Positions 1 to 8,805 of a stretch of 36,024 bases of DNA are shown here, piece by piece. The notes under the pieces were generated by a model. It saw only the letters and a list, made by a program, of their open reading frames with translations. It did no database searches and was not told where the DNA came from. How positions within the stretch are numbered: position 1 is the stretch's first letter; each line of letters begins with the position of its first letter. Made by a program: the position numbers and the translations under genes. Source of the stretch: Candidatus Aquidulcis sp. (GTDB lineage: Bacteria; Chloroflexota; Anaerolineae; Anaerolineales; E44-bin32); assembly GCA_020723365.1 (NCBI GenBank), contig DYJB01000009.1, forward strand, positions 1 to 36,024, given 5' to 3'.

Positions 1-240
<240 letters not shown>

Positions 241-380
241 TGATGCGGAGAACTGGGCGTTCTTCTACAAGCGGACAGCGATCCGCGGTCAGCCAACTGC
301 TGAACGCTGAACGCTGACGGCTGCCAGCTTGATCTGCGCTAATCGGTTGAACAACCGAATACCTGACGTTGTGAAAACGT
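241..380 (+). other. 23S-5S spacer
   Basis: Internal spacer between the 23S and 5S genes, without a tRNA. It holds about three tandem copies of a TGAACGC-like heptamer near 301-321, a hairpin with a 7-bp stem at 343-358 (TCGGTTG / CAACCGA, loop AA), and a 6-bp hairpin at 365-381 (GACGTT / AACGTC) that abuts the 5S 5' end. The hairpins are plausible rRNA-processing structures; that role is inference. Confidence 0.6.
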
Positions 381-500
381 CCCTTGGTGATTAGAGCGGC
401 GGGGGTACACCCGGTCCCATTCCGAACCCGGTCGTTAAGCCCGCTAGCGCCGATGGTACTTGGCCGGCGACGGCCTGGGAGAGTAGGCCATCGCCAAGGG
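381..500 (+). rRNA. rrf: 5S ribosomal RNA
   Basis: A complete 120-base 5S rRNA. The ends pair (CCCTTGG at 381-387 with CCAAGGG at 494-500). The conserved CCCATTCCGAACCCGG-like loop B/C segment is at 416-432 and the GATGGTACTTGG / GGGAGAGTAGG loop E region at 452-487. It is co-oriented with the 23S gene, as usual for a bacterial rRNA operon. Confidence 0.96.
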
Positions 501-538
501 ACTTTTCGATTCCACGCGGGCCTGCACCCAATCCCCAC

Positions 539-562
539 CGCCCTCGCCCCGCCGCGAGGGCG
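539..562 (+). terminator. Probable terminator of the rRNA operon
   Basis: A 9-bp perfect stem, CGCCCTCGC (539-547) with GCGAGGGCG (554-562), around a 6-base loop, 38 bases after the 5S gene. Only a weak T-rich tail (GTTTCCC near 569) follows, so termination strength is uncertain. Confidence 0.5.
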
Positions 563-937
563 CGTGTGCGTTTCCCTGCCGACCTCCACCCACTCTACGC
601 CTCTGCCCCTCGGCGCCTGGAAAGGGGAAGGTTCCTGTGCGATCGGCCCGCGCCCACCGTGCCCCGGAGCCGCGGGGACTGGCCAGCAGGCCGCCGCCTT
701 CGTGCTTCCTCTCGGCATTCGAAGTTGCGGACCGCCGCCGGAGCGTCCTTCCGACCCGGCGGTGCTTCCATGGGGGAGGCGCGCCCCCGCGGGGACAAGC
801 CCCTCGGCACGCTGGACGGGCATACAATGGGCCGGGAGCATCCCCGGCGTGACCCTGACGGAAGCAGCGCGGACCGGCCGACCGGCGATCCGTTCCAGGC
901 ACATGGCCGGAGGCCCCGACCCGACGGTCCCGTAGAG
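563..937. other. Intergenic region, rRNA operon to glycosyltransferase gene
   Basis: GC-rich stretch with open frames on both strands but no recognisable protein in any of them. The only signal I can point to is a -10-like TACAAT at 823-828, about 110 bases before the next start codon, with no clear -35 box. Confidence 0.4.
823..828 (+). promoter_or_regulatory. Candidate -10 box for the GT-C glycosyltransferase gene
   Basis: TACAAT matches the bacterial -10 consensus at five of six positions. No convincing -35 box lies 16-18 bases upstream and there is no TGn extension. Transcription from it would give a leader of roughly 100 bases. Confidence 0.3.
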
Positions 938-2392
938 ATGAAGCGCACACTCGATTCCCTTCTGCCCTTTGCGGTTGTGACCGCCTTCGCGCTGGTCGTC
1001 CTGCTCTTCCTGCCCTTCCGTTTCAAGTTCGAGTTCGACACCGACGAGGGGATCCAGCTGATGAAGGCGTTCCTCTATCTGAAGGGCCATGCCCTGCAGA
1101 CGGAGATCTTCAGCGATCAGCCTCCGTTCTTCACCCTCGTCCTGTCCCTGCTGTTCCAGCTTCTGGGGCCCAAGGTGATCGTCGGGCGCCTGGCGACCCT
1201 GGCGTTCGCCTGCCTGCTCCTCACTTGCGCCGCGCTCTACATCAGGCTGTTCTATGGACGCACGCACTTCCTGGTGGCCTTGCTCTTTCTGATCACGCTC
1301 CCGGGTTTCCCGGAATTGAGTGTCTCGGCCATGATCGGCCTGCCTTCGCTGTCGTTGGCGATGGCCTCGCTCCTGTTGCTGGGCTTGTGGCACAGAAGCA
1401 GGCAGACGGGGTGGCTGCTGCTGTCGGCGCTCGGGCTGGCCTTCTCGGTGCTGACCAAGGCCTTCTCGCTCATCCTGGTGCCGGTCTTCGCCCTGGCCAT
1501 CCTGGCCCACGAAATCGGCCGACGTTCCGGGGAGAAGCCATCCCTGCGCCTCCTGCGGCCCGCAGCCGCCTGGCTGATGGTCACGCTCGGAGGGGCCCTC
1601 ATCCTGCTGCTCGCCATCCTCGGCCCGCAGGGTTGGGACCAGCTGGTCCGCGTTCACCTGGCGGCGCAGGACGAAACGTTCCTGGCCCGCAGAGCCAGTG
1701 ATGCCCTTTGGGCGGCCTGGCCTCTGCTCGTGCTGGCAGCCATCGGAGCCGGGCGTGCTCTGCTCCGTCGGTCGTGGAGTGATCTGATCCTGGCAGGCTG
1801 GTTTGCCCTGGGCCTGGCAGCCCTGTTCATCAATCAGCCTTCCTGGTACCACCAGCATATTCTGGCGACCCTGCCGGCCGCCATGCTGGCCGGCATCACC
1901 GTGGCAGAGGCCGTGGAGGCTGTGCGGGTGCGAGGGCTGAGCCGCCTCGGCCGGGAGCGAGGATTGGCCTTCGGCCTGCTCGTGATCGTCTTCGCCGCAG
2001 GCTTCGCCGGCTTTCGCATCCGCGGCCACCTGGATGCCTACAAGCCAGGCCTGCCGAACATCGTGGACGACATCGAGCTGAAGGTTCGCGAGTACGAGGT
2101 GCTCGCCGCGCTGGAGGACGCCGATCCTCAGGGCGGCCTGATGGTGACCGATCGGCCGATGTTCGCCTTCCGGGCAGGACGCGAGGTCCCATCCGAATTG
2201 GCTGTCTTCTCCAACAAACGCTTGACGACGGGCTTGCTTGCCGAGGACCAGGTGATCGCGGCCATTCGGGCTTACGCACCGAAAGTGGTGCTCCTTGCCC
2301 GGTTCGAGCTGCCGCAGGTCCGAGCGCACCTCGAACAGGGCTACGAGCTGGTCTATGCCTACTACCCCTTCCGGCTGTACGTCCGTCCGTGA
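938..2392 (+). CDS. GT-C fold membrane glycosyltransferase (PMT_2 / ArnT-like)
   Basis: Predicted 484-residue polytopic membrane protein that probably transfers a sugar from a lipid-linked donor on the outer face of the membrane. After the first membrane helix (about residues 9-26) comes an acidic FDTDEG segment at about 33-38, in the position where PMT/ArnT proteins carry their catalytic acidic residue. A DQPPFF motif follows in the first loop, then about ten hydrophobic segments and a soluble C-terminal domain of about 130 residues. ATG 938 is chosen because the hydrophobic protein begins right there; the frame is open upstream to 566 but that extension is arginine/proline-rich and unlike a protein of this family. 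No clear ribosome binding site. The stop codon sits in the loop of a small hairpin (2383-2399). The acceptor is unknown. Confidence 0.8.
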   Translation: MKRTLDSLLPFAVVTAFALVVLLFLPFRFKFEFDTDEGIQLMKAFLYLKGHALQTEIFSDQPPFFTLVLSLLFQLLGPKVIVGRLATLAFACLLLTCAALYIRLFYGRTHFLVALLFLITLPGFPELSVSAMIGLPSLSLAMASLLLLGLWHRSRQTGWLLLSALGLAFSVLTKAFSLILVPVFALAILAHEIGRRSGEKPSLRLLRPAAAWLMVTLGGALILLLAILGPQGWDQLVRVHLAAQDETFLARRASDALWAAWPLLVLAAIGAGRALLRRSWSDLILAGWFALGLAALFINQPSWYHQHILATLPAAMLAGITVAEAVEAVRVRGLSRLGRERGLAFGLLVIVFAAGFAGFRIRGHLDAYKPGLPNIVDDIELKVREYEVLAALEDADPQGGLMVTDRPMFAFRAGREVPSELAVFSNKRLTTGLLAEDQVIAAIRAYAPKVVLLARFELPQVRAHLEQGYELVYAYYPFRLYVRP

Positions 2393-2399
2393 TGGACGG
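2383..2399. terminator. Hairpin over the stop codon between convergent genes
   Basis: CCGTCC (2383-2388) pairs with GGACGG (2394-2399) around the loop GTGAT, which contains the TGA stop of the glycosyltransferase gene. The stem is short and has no T-run, so its role as a terminator is weakly supported. The next gene is convergent and ends at 2517. Confidence 0.3.
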
Positions 2400-2516
2400 G
2401 GCCGATAGCCTGCAGGGCCGGCCATGGCGCCGGGCGTCGCTGCCCGGGGGTGTGCGCCCCGATGGCGGGCGAGCGGAGGCGTGCCTTCGTGCACGGACCG
2501 AGCCCGCGCGGTGCGA

Positions 2517-3176
2517 TCACGCGCCCGCCCGTTCCTTGAGCAGTTCGATCAGCGGATCGAGCAGCGCCAGGCTGAAACGATCCCCTTGCCGCCCGGCCGG
2601 GCGGCTCGCCTGGAGCGTGGCGATCACCTGAGGATCGAGCCCTTCAGCCGTCGCGCCAGGCCCCGCACCCTGCCCCATCCCTTGTCCGGGGACGAACCCG
2701 CCGGCCGGGCCGCTGCCGGAGGGGAGGTCTCCTCCCAGCCCGGCACGCTCGCCAACCGCCGCGCCGAACGGGGTAACGCCGAGTTCATCCATCAGGCTCG
2801 ACATGTCCTCAGGGCTCAGGTTCAGTGCGGCGATGGCGTCGTGCTGCTCATCGGGCAGGGCCTGGCTGATCTGCGTCTGGATCGCCTCGAGCTCGGCTGC
2901 CGCCGTCGTATCGCTCTCGAGCAAACTGCGGTACGCCTGCCACAGCGGCAGGAGCGTCTTCGCCTGAGTCGTGTCGACCGCCAGGTCCGTGTCCTCCAGC
3001 CTGAACAGGCCAACGATGTTCTGGACCATCGGAGAGAGCGCAGCCTGTGGGACGGAACCCTGACCCGCAGGTGCAGCGCCCGCATCCGTACTCCCGGCCG
3101 CACTCTCCACGCTCCCGCCGCAGGCGGAGAGCACAAAGACAATCGTCAATCCGAGCACCACAATCTTCTTCATCAC
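2517..3176 (-). CDS. Small glycine-rich lipoprotein of the MacAB-like operon
   Basis: Predicted 219-residue exported lipoprotein. Positively charged N-terminus, hydrophobic stretch and lipobox LSAC with the acylated cysteine near residue 19. The mature part has an Ala/Ser-rich linker, a helical acidic middle and a Gly/Pro/Gln-rich stretch near 150-175. A GGAG lies 7 bases before GTG 3176; ATG 3173 directly after it is an alternative start. It begins 45 bases after the permease gene and is last in a four-gene operon with the efflux-type ABC transporter, so it may be an accessory or substrate of that transporter. I do not recognise a domain. Lipoproteins often accompany MacAB-like transporters in Gram-positive-type and Chloroflexota genomes, but the function here is unknown. 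Confidence 0.75.
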   Translation of the reverse strand: MMKKIVVLGLTIVFVLSACGGSVESAAGSTDAGAAPAGQGSVPQAALSPMVQNIVGLFRLEDTDLAVDTTQAKTLLPLWQAYRSLLESDTTAAAELEAIQTQISQALPDEQHDAIAALNLSPEDMSSLMDELGVTPFGAAVGERAGLGGDLPSGSGPAGGFVPGQGMGQGAGPGATAEGLDPQVIATLQASRPAGRQGDRFSLALLDPLIELLKERAGA

Positions 3177-3220
3177 GCTTCATCTCCATGGGTTCGGCGT
3201 GCCAGCGCCGGGGATGAGGT

Positions 3221-4450
3221 CTACTCGTGCCGCAGCGCCTCGATCGGGTCGAGCCGTGCGGCGCGATTGGCGGGGTAGAAGCCGAAGAACCCGCCCACCG
3301 CAGCCGCGGAGGCAAAGGCCAGAATGATCGATTCCGGGACGACCACGGTGGGCATCTCGCTGAAGACGCCGAAAAGCCAGGCTCCACCGACCCCGGCCAC
3401 GACGCCGACCGCTCCGCCCACCAGGCTCAGGAGCAGCGATTCGGTCAGGAACTGCCAGCGGATGTCGCTCGGGCTGGCCCCCACCGCCTGTCGGATGCCG
3501 ATCTCGCGCGTGCGCTCGGTGACGCTGACCAGCATGATGTTCATGATGCCGATGCCGCCGACGATCAACGACACGCCTGCCACCCAGGAGAGCAGCGAGC
3601 GGAAAGCGGCTGTTGTCGATTCGCGGGTATTGATGATGTCGTCCTGGGTGGTGACCGTGAAGTCCAGCGCCTCAAGGGAGACTTCGTGGCGCTTGCTGAG
3701 CAGCAACTTGATCTGAAGGATGGTCTCGTTGAGATCCTGGTCTTCGGCGACGGCGATGGTGATGGCGCGAACCCGATCCCCGACGATGCGGCTGAACTGC
3801 GCCGGCGTGAACTTCTGAAACACCACCGTAATCGGCGTGTAGAGCCGGCTGTCGAAGTCGGTCCCGCCGACGCTGCCCTTGGGCGCCGTGACGCCGACGA
3901 CGGTTAGTTTGGTCGTGCCGGCCGTCACCGTCTGGCCGATCGGATCGCTCTCGCCGAAAAGCTCCTCCGCCAGACCGGCGCCCAGGACAGCGACCTTCGC
4001 CTTGCGTTGGACCTCGGCCTCCAGAAGGAAGCGGCCGGACTGCAGGTTCACATCTCGCACGGTGGGAAAGGCCGGTGTCGTCCCGAGGATCTCCACTTCG
4101 TCCAGGCTGACGCTTCCGGCGCGCAGGCTGGCACTGGCGCCCTGTTCGACGATCACGCCCTCCACGCCGCGAATGCCTTCGTGGAGTGCGGCGGCGTCGT
4201 CGTAGACGAGCCCGCCGCTGGACATTCCTTCGCCCGGACCGCCGCGTGAGAACGAGGCGGTGACAAAAACCAGATTGCTGCCCAGGCCGGTGATCTGCTC
4301 CTCAATGGCCGCCTCGGTGCCGGCGCTGATCGCCACCATCACGATCACCGAGGCCGTGCCGATGATGATGCCCAGCATGGTCAGGAACGAGCGCAGCTTG
4401 TTCTTGCGGATGCTCTCCCAGGCCGTTCGCAGGAACTCGCGCGGGATCAT
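3221..4450 (-). CDS. MacB-type ABC transporter permease (FtsX family)
   Basis: Predicted 409-residue inner-membrane permease. One N-terminal membrane helix (about 20-42) is followed by a large extracytoplasmic MacB_PCD-like domain (about 43-250) and an FtsX domain with three further helices (about 285-308, 335-362, 368-392). The typical motif TERTREIGIRQAVGAS near 312-327 links helix 2 to the cytoplasmic coupling helix. Length and layout match the permease half of MacB; here the ATPase is a separate polypeptide. Its ATG overlaps the stop of the ATPase gene (4447-4450), indicating translational coupling. With the adaptor and ATPase it should form a mechanotransmission-type exporter of peptides, lipids or drugs; the substrate cannot be read from sequence. 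Confidence 0.9.
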   Translation of the reverse strand: MIPREFLRTAWESIRKNKLRSFLTMLGIIIGTASVIVMVAISAGTEAAIEEQITGLGSNLVFVTASFSRGGPGEGMSSGGLVYDDAAALHEGIRGVEGVIVEQGASASLRAGSVSLDEVEILGTTPAFPTVRDVNLQSGRFLLEAEVQRKAKVAVLGAGLAEELFGESDPIGQTVTAGTTKLTVVGVTAPKGSVGGTDFDSRLYTPITVVFQKFTPAQFSRIVGDRVRAITIAVAEDQDLNETILQIKLLLSKRHEVSLEALDFTVTTQDDIINTRESTTAAFRSLLSWVAGVSLIVGGIGIMNIMLVSVTERTREIGIRQAVGASPSDIRWQFLTESLLLSLVGGAVGVVAGVGGAWLFGVFSEMPTVVVPESIILAFASAAAVGGFFGFYPANRAARLDPIEALRHE

Positions 4451-5184
4451 GCCGCCGCCCCGGCGATCGTCTTCTCGACCGAGGCGCCGTTGGCCACGTC
4501 GGCCTGCACCCGGCCGTCGTGCATGGTGAGCACGCGGTCGGCGCGCGAGGCCAGCGCCGCCTCATGCGTCACCATGACGATGGTGCGGCCGGCGGCGTGC
4601 AGGCCGTGCAGCAATGCCATGATCTCCTCGCCGGACCGGCTGTCGAGATTCCCGGTGGGCTCGTCGGCCAGGATCAGGCTCGGGTCGTTGACCAGCGCCC
4701 GGGCAATGGCGACCCGCTGCTGCTGCCCTCCGGACAGTTCGTGCGGCTGGTGGTGGCCTCGCGCGGTCAGCCCGACGAGATCAAGCATCGTGCCGGCGAG
4801 GGCCAAGCGCGCCTCGGGCGTCCGGGGACGCTGGCGGTCGTACAGCATCGGCAGCATGACGTTGTGCAGCGCGCTGGTCCGGCCCAGCAGGTTGTAGGAC
4901 TGGAATACGAAACCCAACCGGCGGTTGCGCAGCAAGGCGAGCTGAGCCTTGTCGAGGCTGCCCACGTCTTCCCCGTCGAGGCGGTACGTTCCTTCCGTCG
5001 GCCGGTCGAGGCAGCCAAGGATGTTCATGAGCGTGCTCTTGCCGGAACCGGACGGGCCCATGATGGCCACGAACTCGCCGCGCTCGATGTTCAGGCTGAC
5101 GTGCTCGAGCGCCAGCACGACGCCGTCGCCAACGCCGTAGCGCTTGGACAAGCCCCGAAGTTCGATCAGCGGTCGGGACATCAT
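4447..5184 (-). CDS. ABC transporter ATPase, MacB/LolD type
   Basis: Predicted 245-residue cytoplasmic nucleotide-binding subunit. Walker A GPSGSGKS at 43-50, Q-loop glutamine near 95, signature LSGGQ at 150-154, Walker B ILADEP at 171-176 followed by the D-loop TGNLD, and the switch histidine in VTHE near 207. The TGNLDS sequence and small size place it in the MacB/LolD/FtsE group that pairs with FtsX-like permeases. The start overlaps the stop of the adaptor gene by four bases and its own stop overlaps the permease start, so all three are translationally coupled. A second ATG follows at once (5181). Confidence 0.93.
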   Translation of the reverse strand: MMSRPLIELRGLSKRYGVGDGVVLALEHVSLNIERGEFVAIMGPSGSGKSTLMNILGCLDRPTEGTYRLDGEDVGSLDKAQLALLRNRRLGFVFQSYNLLGRTSALHNVMLPMLYDRQRPRTPEARLALAGTMLDLVGLTARGHHQPHELSGGQQQRVAIARALVNDPSLILADEPTGNLDSRSGEEIMALLHGLHAAGRTIVMVTHEAALASRADRVLTMHDGRVQADVANGASVEKTIAGAAA

Positions 5185-6704
5185 TCGCCTGTCTCCACCA
5201 GGCCGGTGGAGACGACCTCGCCTGCCCGCAGGCCGGACGTGATCTCCGCCCAGGTCAGGTCCCGCAGCCCGACCTTCACCGGGCGAAGCTCGAGACTGCC
5301 GTCGGATGACACGACGAACACGGCAAAGGAATCCGTGTCGATCTCGCGCAACGCTTCCACAGGCACCAGCAGGGCGTTTTCAGCGCGCCCGGCAACCAGG
5401 TCCACGGTGGCGTTCAGTCCGACGGGCATCCGGCTCAGGTCCTGGGGGTTGTCGCCGTCCAGGACGGCAACTGCGTGGAGTAGGCCGGCGTTTTGGGATT
5501 GCGTCAGGCTCGGGTCGACCCGCACCAGCCGCCCGGTGAAGACGTCGTCGGGCAAAGCGTCGAAGACCACCTCGACCTCATTGCCCACGATGACCTTGTC
5601 CAGGTCCGTTTCGTCGAAGTAGGTATCCAGCGTGGCCAGGTTCAAGTCGGCCAGGGTGATGAAGGCGCCGGAGACCGAAGCCCCAACCTCGGCTCGAACC
5701 TCCATGACGGTTCCGGCGAACGGGGCGACGACCGTGGCCGACCTGAGATTGGTTTCTGCCTGGGCGAGATCAACTTCGGCCTTGGAAACCCTCAGTTCCG
5801 CCGCGGTGAGTTCGTCGGGGTTCAGCCCGTCCACCAGGCGCTTCGCCTCGAGCTCGGCCAGCGTGAGCCTGGCCTCGGCAATGGCCACATTCGCTTCGAG
5901 TTCCAATTGCTGGGTCTCCGTGGGATGACCCGTGTACCAGTTGAGGCTTGCCAGCGCCGACTGATACTGCTGCACGGCGGCGGCGTAGTCCAGATAGGCC
6001 TGCGCCTTGCGTTCCCCATCGCTGCTGGGAGCGGAGTCATATACGCCCTTGGCGCGGTCGACGTTGTCCTGCGCCACGGCGAGCTTGGCCTGCGCGGCCT
6101 TCAGCGTCGTGCTGCTGGCCCGATAGCCCGCCTGCTGGTATTGCCAGGCCGACTGGGCGTCGGCCAGCGCTTCTTGAGCCTCGGCCACCGCCAGCTTGGC
6201 TTGCGCCTGGGCCAAGGGTGCCTGGTCCTTCAGCGTCTGGAGGGCCAACCGGGCGGCAGAGAGGTCGAGCTTGGCCTGGGTGACGGCAGCCTCAAGCGTC
6301 TCACGGTCCGCTTGTTCGGCGAGGACGTCGCCGGCGTCGACCGCATCGCCCGGCTCGACGCTCAGTGATGCAATCGTCCCCTGGGTCCCAAACCCCAGCT
6401 CGACGCTGGCCCCGACGATCAGCGTCCCCGAGCCGCTGGCCGTCAGGCTCAGGCTGCCGGTTCGGACCGTCGCCGTCTGGAGGGTGGGGGTTTCCTCCGC
6501 CGCAGCCTGCGCCGACTGGCTCAAGCCTCGGAAAGCCAACCCGCCACCCACCAGCACCAGCAGCGCCGCCGCGGCAACACCCCAGCGGCGCTTCCCGATC
6601 CAGATGTGCTCCGACCAACCGATGCGCGCGGCTCGCCACATCGCGAGCACCGTGGACGGTAAGCGGCGGATGGCGCTCCGCATCGGGCCAGGAGTTCTGT
6701 TCAC
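5181..6704 (-). CDS. MacA-like periplasmic adaptor (HlyD / RND-MFP family)
   Basis: Predicted 507-residue membrane-anchored adaptor and first gene of the operon. A cytoplasmic N-terminus of about 40 residues is followed by one membrane helix (about 45-63), a lipoyl-like half with VEPGDAVDAGDVLAEQ, a long alpha-helical hairpin rich in Ala, Gln and Leu (about 135-330), the second lipoyl half (VVAPFAGTVMEV) and beta-barrel and membrane-proximal domains ending in an AGEVVSTG motif. This is the canonical MacA order, and the protein is somewhat longer than Escherichia coli MacA because of the N-terminal tail. The start is taken as GTG 6704 with a G-rich GGGGGT five bases before it; ATG 6683 is an alternative. 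I see no convincing promoter in the 312 bases shared with the divergent aminotransferase gene. Confidence 0.88.
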   Translation of the reverse strand: MNRTPGPMRSAIRRLPSTVLAMWRAARIGWSEHIWIGKRRWGVAAAALLVLVGGGLAFRGLSQSAQAAAEETPTLQTATVRTGSLSLTASGSGTLIVGASVELGFGTQGTIASLSVEPGDAVDAGDVLAEQADRETLEAAVTQAKLDLSAARLALQTLKDQAPLAQAQAKLAVAEAQEALADAQSAWQYQQAGYRASSTTLKAAQAKLAVAQDNVDRAKGVYDSAPSSDGERKAQAYLDYAAAVQQYQSALASLNWYTGHPTETQQLELEANVAIAEARLTLAELEAKRLVDGLNPDELTAAELRVSKAEVDLAQAETNLRSATVVAPFAGTVMEVRAEVGASVSGAFITLADLNLATLDTYFDETDLDKVIVGNEVEVVFDALPDDVFTGRLVRVDPSLTQSQNAGLLHAVAVLDGDNPQDLSRMPVGLNATVDLVAGRAENALLVPVEALREIDTDSFAVFVVSSDGSLELRPVKVGLRDLTWAEITSGLRAGEVVSTGLVETGE

Positions 6705-7016
6705 AACGACCCCCGATCAGGCTGTTTCGTCTTCCGAGCCTGACGATAGGAGGATCCTGTCGCGAACCCGGGGAGATATCGTGTGGAAAGTGTGAAGCCT
6801 GCCTGGCGGATGGAGGGGTGGAGGCGGGCCGGCTTCCCGTCCACGCGCGCGGCTCGCCCTGGCGGCCTCCCAGGGCAAGGCGGCGACCGGGCCGGCCAAG
6901 CAGGCCCATCGGGTGCGGGCCCGAGTGCGCCGAATCGCGCCCCGCCGGGCTGGCATGCGTCAGTTGCATTGCCTGTCGGCCCGAGGGAGAATCTGGGTAT
7001 CCAATCCGGAGGGGCG
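6705..7016. other. Divergent intergenic region, adaptor gene to aminotransferase gene
   Basis: 312 bases between two divergent genes, so it must hold both promoters. Toward the aminotransferase a TTGCAT at 6964-6969 lies 17 bases before GAGAAT (6987-6992), a weak -35/-10 pair that would start transcription near 6999. Nothing convincing is seen on the minus strand. Open frames here are arginine-rich and look non-coding. Confidence 0.3.
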
Positions 7017-8255
7017 ATGCCTGAACCGAACGGCATGATCACGCACGTCGAGGACATCGGCTGGGAGAACCGCCTGGCTGCCCGCGCCCGGCGGATGCAG
7101 AGTTCGGTGATCCGGGAACTGCTCAAGCTGACGTCGCAGCCGGACATCATCTCCTTCGCCGGCGGGCTGCCGGCGCCGGACTTCTTCCCCATCCGCGAGG
7201 TGCAGGAGGCCTGCCGCTACATCCTGCAGCACCACGGGCCCATCGCCCTGCAGTACAGCCCCACCGAAGGCTACCAGCCGCTCAAGGAGTGGCTGGCTGA
7301 GACGATGTCCAAGTACGGCATCTGGGTGGAATCCGACAACATCATGATGGTCAACGGCTCCCAGCAGGCGCTGGATCTGGTGGGCAAGCTGTTCGTCGAC
7401 CCGGACACCTGTGTCGTCTGCAGCCGTCCGACCTACCTGGGCGCCATCCAGGCCTGGGATGCCTACGAGGCTCGCTACTGCACCGTCCCGATGGATGAGG
7501 ACGGGATGATCGTCGAGGAGCTTCCGGCGCTTCTCGACAAGGGCAAGCATCGGCCGCGCTTCGTCTACGTGCTGCCCAACTTCCACAACCCGGCCGGCAC
7601 TACGCTCTCGCAGTCGCGCCGCGAGCAGCTGGCGGAGATCGCTCGACGTTACGACCTGGTGATCATTGAGGACGATCCCTACGGCGAGCTGCGCTTCGAG
7701 GGGGCGGATCTGACGCCCCTCTTCCGCCTGGCGCCCGAGCGCACCATCTACCTGAGCACCTTCTCTAAGACGCTTGCCCCGGGTTTCCGTCTGGCATGGG
7801 TGGTGGCGCCCAAGCCGATCATCACGCGCCTGGTGCAGGCCAAGCAAGGGGCCGATCTGAACACCGGGGCCTTCATCCAGATGGTGGCCAACGATGTCTG
7901 CCAGCGAGGCATCCTGCGACAGCACGTTCGCCGGTTGCGCAACGTTTACCGTTCACGCCGCGACGCCATGGTCGACGCGTTGCAGGAGCACATGCCCGGC
8001 GGCGTGACCTGGACGGTGCCCCAGGGCGGGCTGTTCCTGTGGGTGCGCACCTCGGATCAGATCGACACGCGCGAGTTCATGAAGACGGCCATCGCCGCCA
8101 AAGTGGCTTTCGTGCCGGGCTTTGCCTTCTACCCTGGCGAGCAGGGCGGCGAGCACTCGATGCGCATGAACTTCTCCTACTGCAACGAGGAGACGATCAA
8201 CGAGGGCATCTACCGCCTGGGGGTGGCCATGAAGAAGGAGCTCGCCGGCGCGTAG
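7017..8255 (+). CDS. PLP-dependent aminotransferase, LysN / 2-aminoadipate aminotransferase-like
   Basis: Predicted 412-residue fold-type I aminotransferase. The N-terminal SFAGGLPAPDFFP motif (46-58) is typical of the LysN / MocR-domain class. Other landmarks are the YSPTEG segment (80-85), the PLP-ring stacking region SRPTY (136-140), the NPAG asparagine (191), the aspartate pair with DDPYGEL (219-225), the Schiff-base lysine in STFSKTLAPGFR (Lys251) and a C-terminal RMNFSY arginine that should bind the substrate carboxylate. Family members transaminate 2-aminoadipate, aromatic or branched-chain amino acids with 2-oxoglutarate. The start ATG 7017 follows GGAGG at 7008-7012 and gives the usual family length; the frame is open upstream but without homologous-looking sequence. 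The gene stands alone and ends in a strong hairpin, so no pathway partner is visible. Confidence 0.9.
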   Translation: MPEPNGMITHVEDIGWENRLAARARRMQSSVIRELLKLTSQPDIISFAGGLPAPDFFPIREVQEACRYILQHHGPIALQYSPTEGYQPLKEWLAETMSKYGIWVESDNIMMVNGSQQALDLVGKLFVDPDTCVVCSRPTYLGAIQAWDAYEARYCTVPMDEDGMIVEELPALLDKGKHRPRFVYVLPNFHNPAGTTLSQSRREQLAEIARRYDLVIIEDDPYGELRFEGADLTPLFRLAPERTIYLSTFSKTLAPGFRLAWVVAPKPIITRLVQAKQGADLNTGAFIQMVANDVCQRGILRQHVRRLRNVYRSRRDAMVDALQEHMPGGVTWTVPQGGLFLWVRTSDQIDTREFMKTAIAAKVAFVPGFAFYPGEQGGEHSMRMNFSYCNEETINEGIYRLGVAMKKELAGA

Positions 8256-8315
8256 CGCGGAACCCGGCGCGGCGGGGAGCAACGCCCCGTCGGAAGCACG
8301 CAGCGAGGAATCGGC

Positions 8316-8344
8316 ACGGGGGCGGGCCCCAAACCCGCCCCCGT
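8316..8344 (+). terminator. Terminator hairpin after the aminotransferase gene
   Basis: Perfect 11-bp stem, ACGGGGGCGGG (8316-8326) with CCCGCCCCCGT (8334-8344), 7-base loop, 60 bases after the stop. The trailing TCATTG is only weakly T-rich. Confidence 0.65.
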
Positions 8345-8805
8345 TCATTGCCCGGTCAAGGACCCCTTGCCCCGGGAGCGGAGCAGGACATACCCTCGGG
8401 ACGGAATCGAGAGGGGCACCGATAGTCGGAAGGCGGCCGAGTCGCTCCGCAGGCTCGACGCCCCACCAGGACGGCTCTGGCTGACCCAGGACTTGCGCTG
8501 AGTCGGGTGTCTCAATGGGCCGCCCGGGTGAAGACCTCACGGCCGGCTGTCGCGGGCCGCACAGCCGCACCCCGGCGCCAGCGGGTGCGTCCGAGTGCTC
8601 CTGGGTCCCGAGCGCTCTCACCCTCCTTGACATGAATACCCCGTATGCGTGGCGCCTGACCCGTCAGGAGGGCCGCATATGGCCATGCCGGGAGCGGCTT
8701 CGGCGTCCAGCCGGTCCCGAGCCCCCATCCGGCATACCTCGTGCAACAGCAAGAAGGCCGGAGTCGCCCGGGGTCTGGGTGCGATCTCTCAAAGGGAGAT
8801 GCGGG
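8345..8805. other. Intergenic region before the small response regulator
   Basis: About 460 bases without a supported gene. A weak promoter-like pair TTGCCC (8367-8372) and TACCCT (8391-8396) is separated by 18 bases. A TTGACA lies at 8627-8632, but no good -10 box follows at the right distance. A short perfect inverted repeat, CCTGAC-CC-GTCAGG, is at 8655-8668 and could be a protein-binding site. Open frames on both strands here do not resemble proteins I know. Confidence 0.35.

Noticed and set aside
299..321. CRISPR-like or minisatellite repeat in the 23S-5S spacer
   Set aside because: Only about three short heptamer copies with drift and no spacers; too small to be an array.
566..937. N-terminal extension of the GT-C glycosyltransferase
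   Set aside because: The frame is open but the translation is Arg/Pro/Gly-rich and lacks any feature of the family. The membrane protein begins naturally at ATG 938.
8627..8632. TTGACA as a -35 box for the small response regulator
   Set aside because: No -10-like sequence lies 15-19 bases downstream, and the regulator start is more than 170 bases away.
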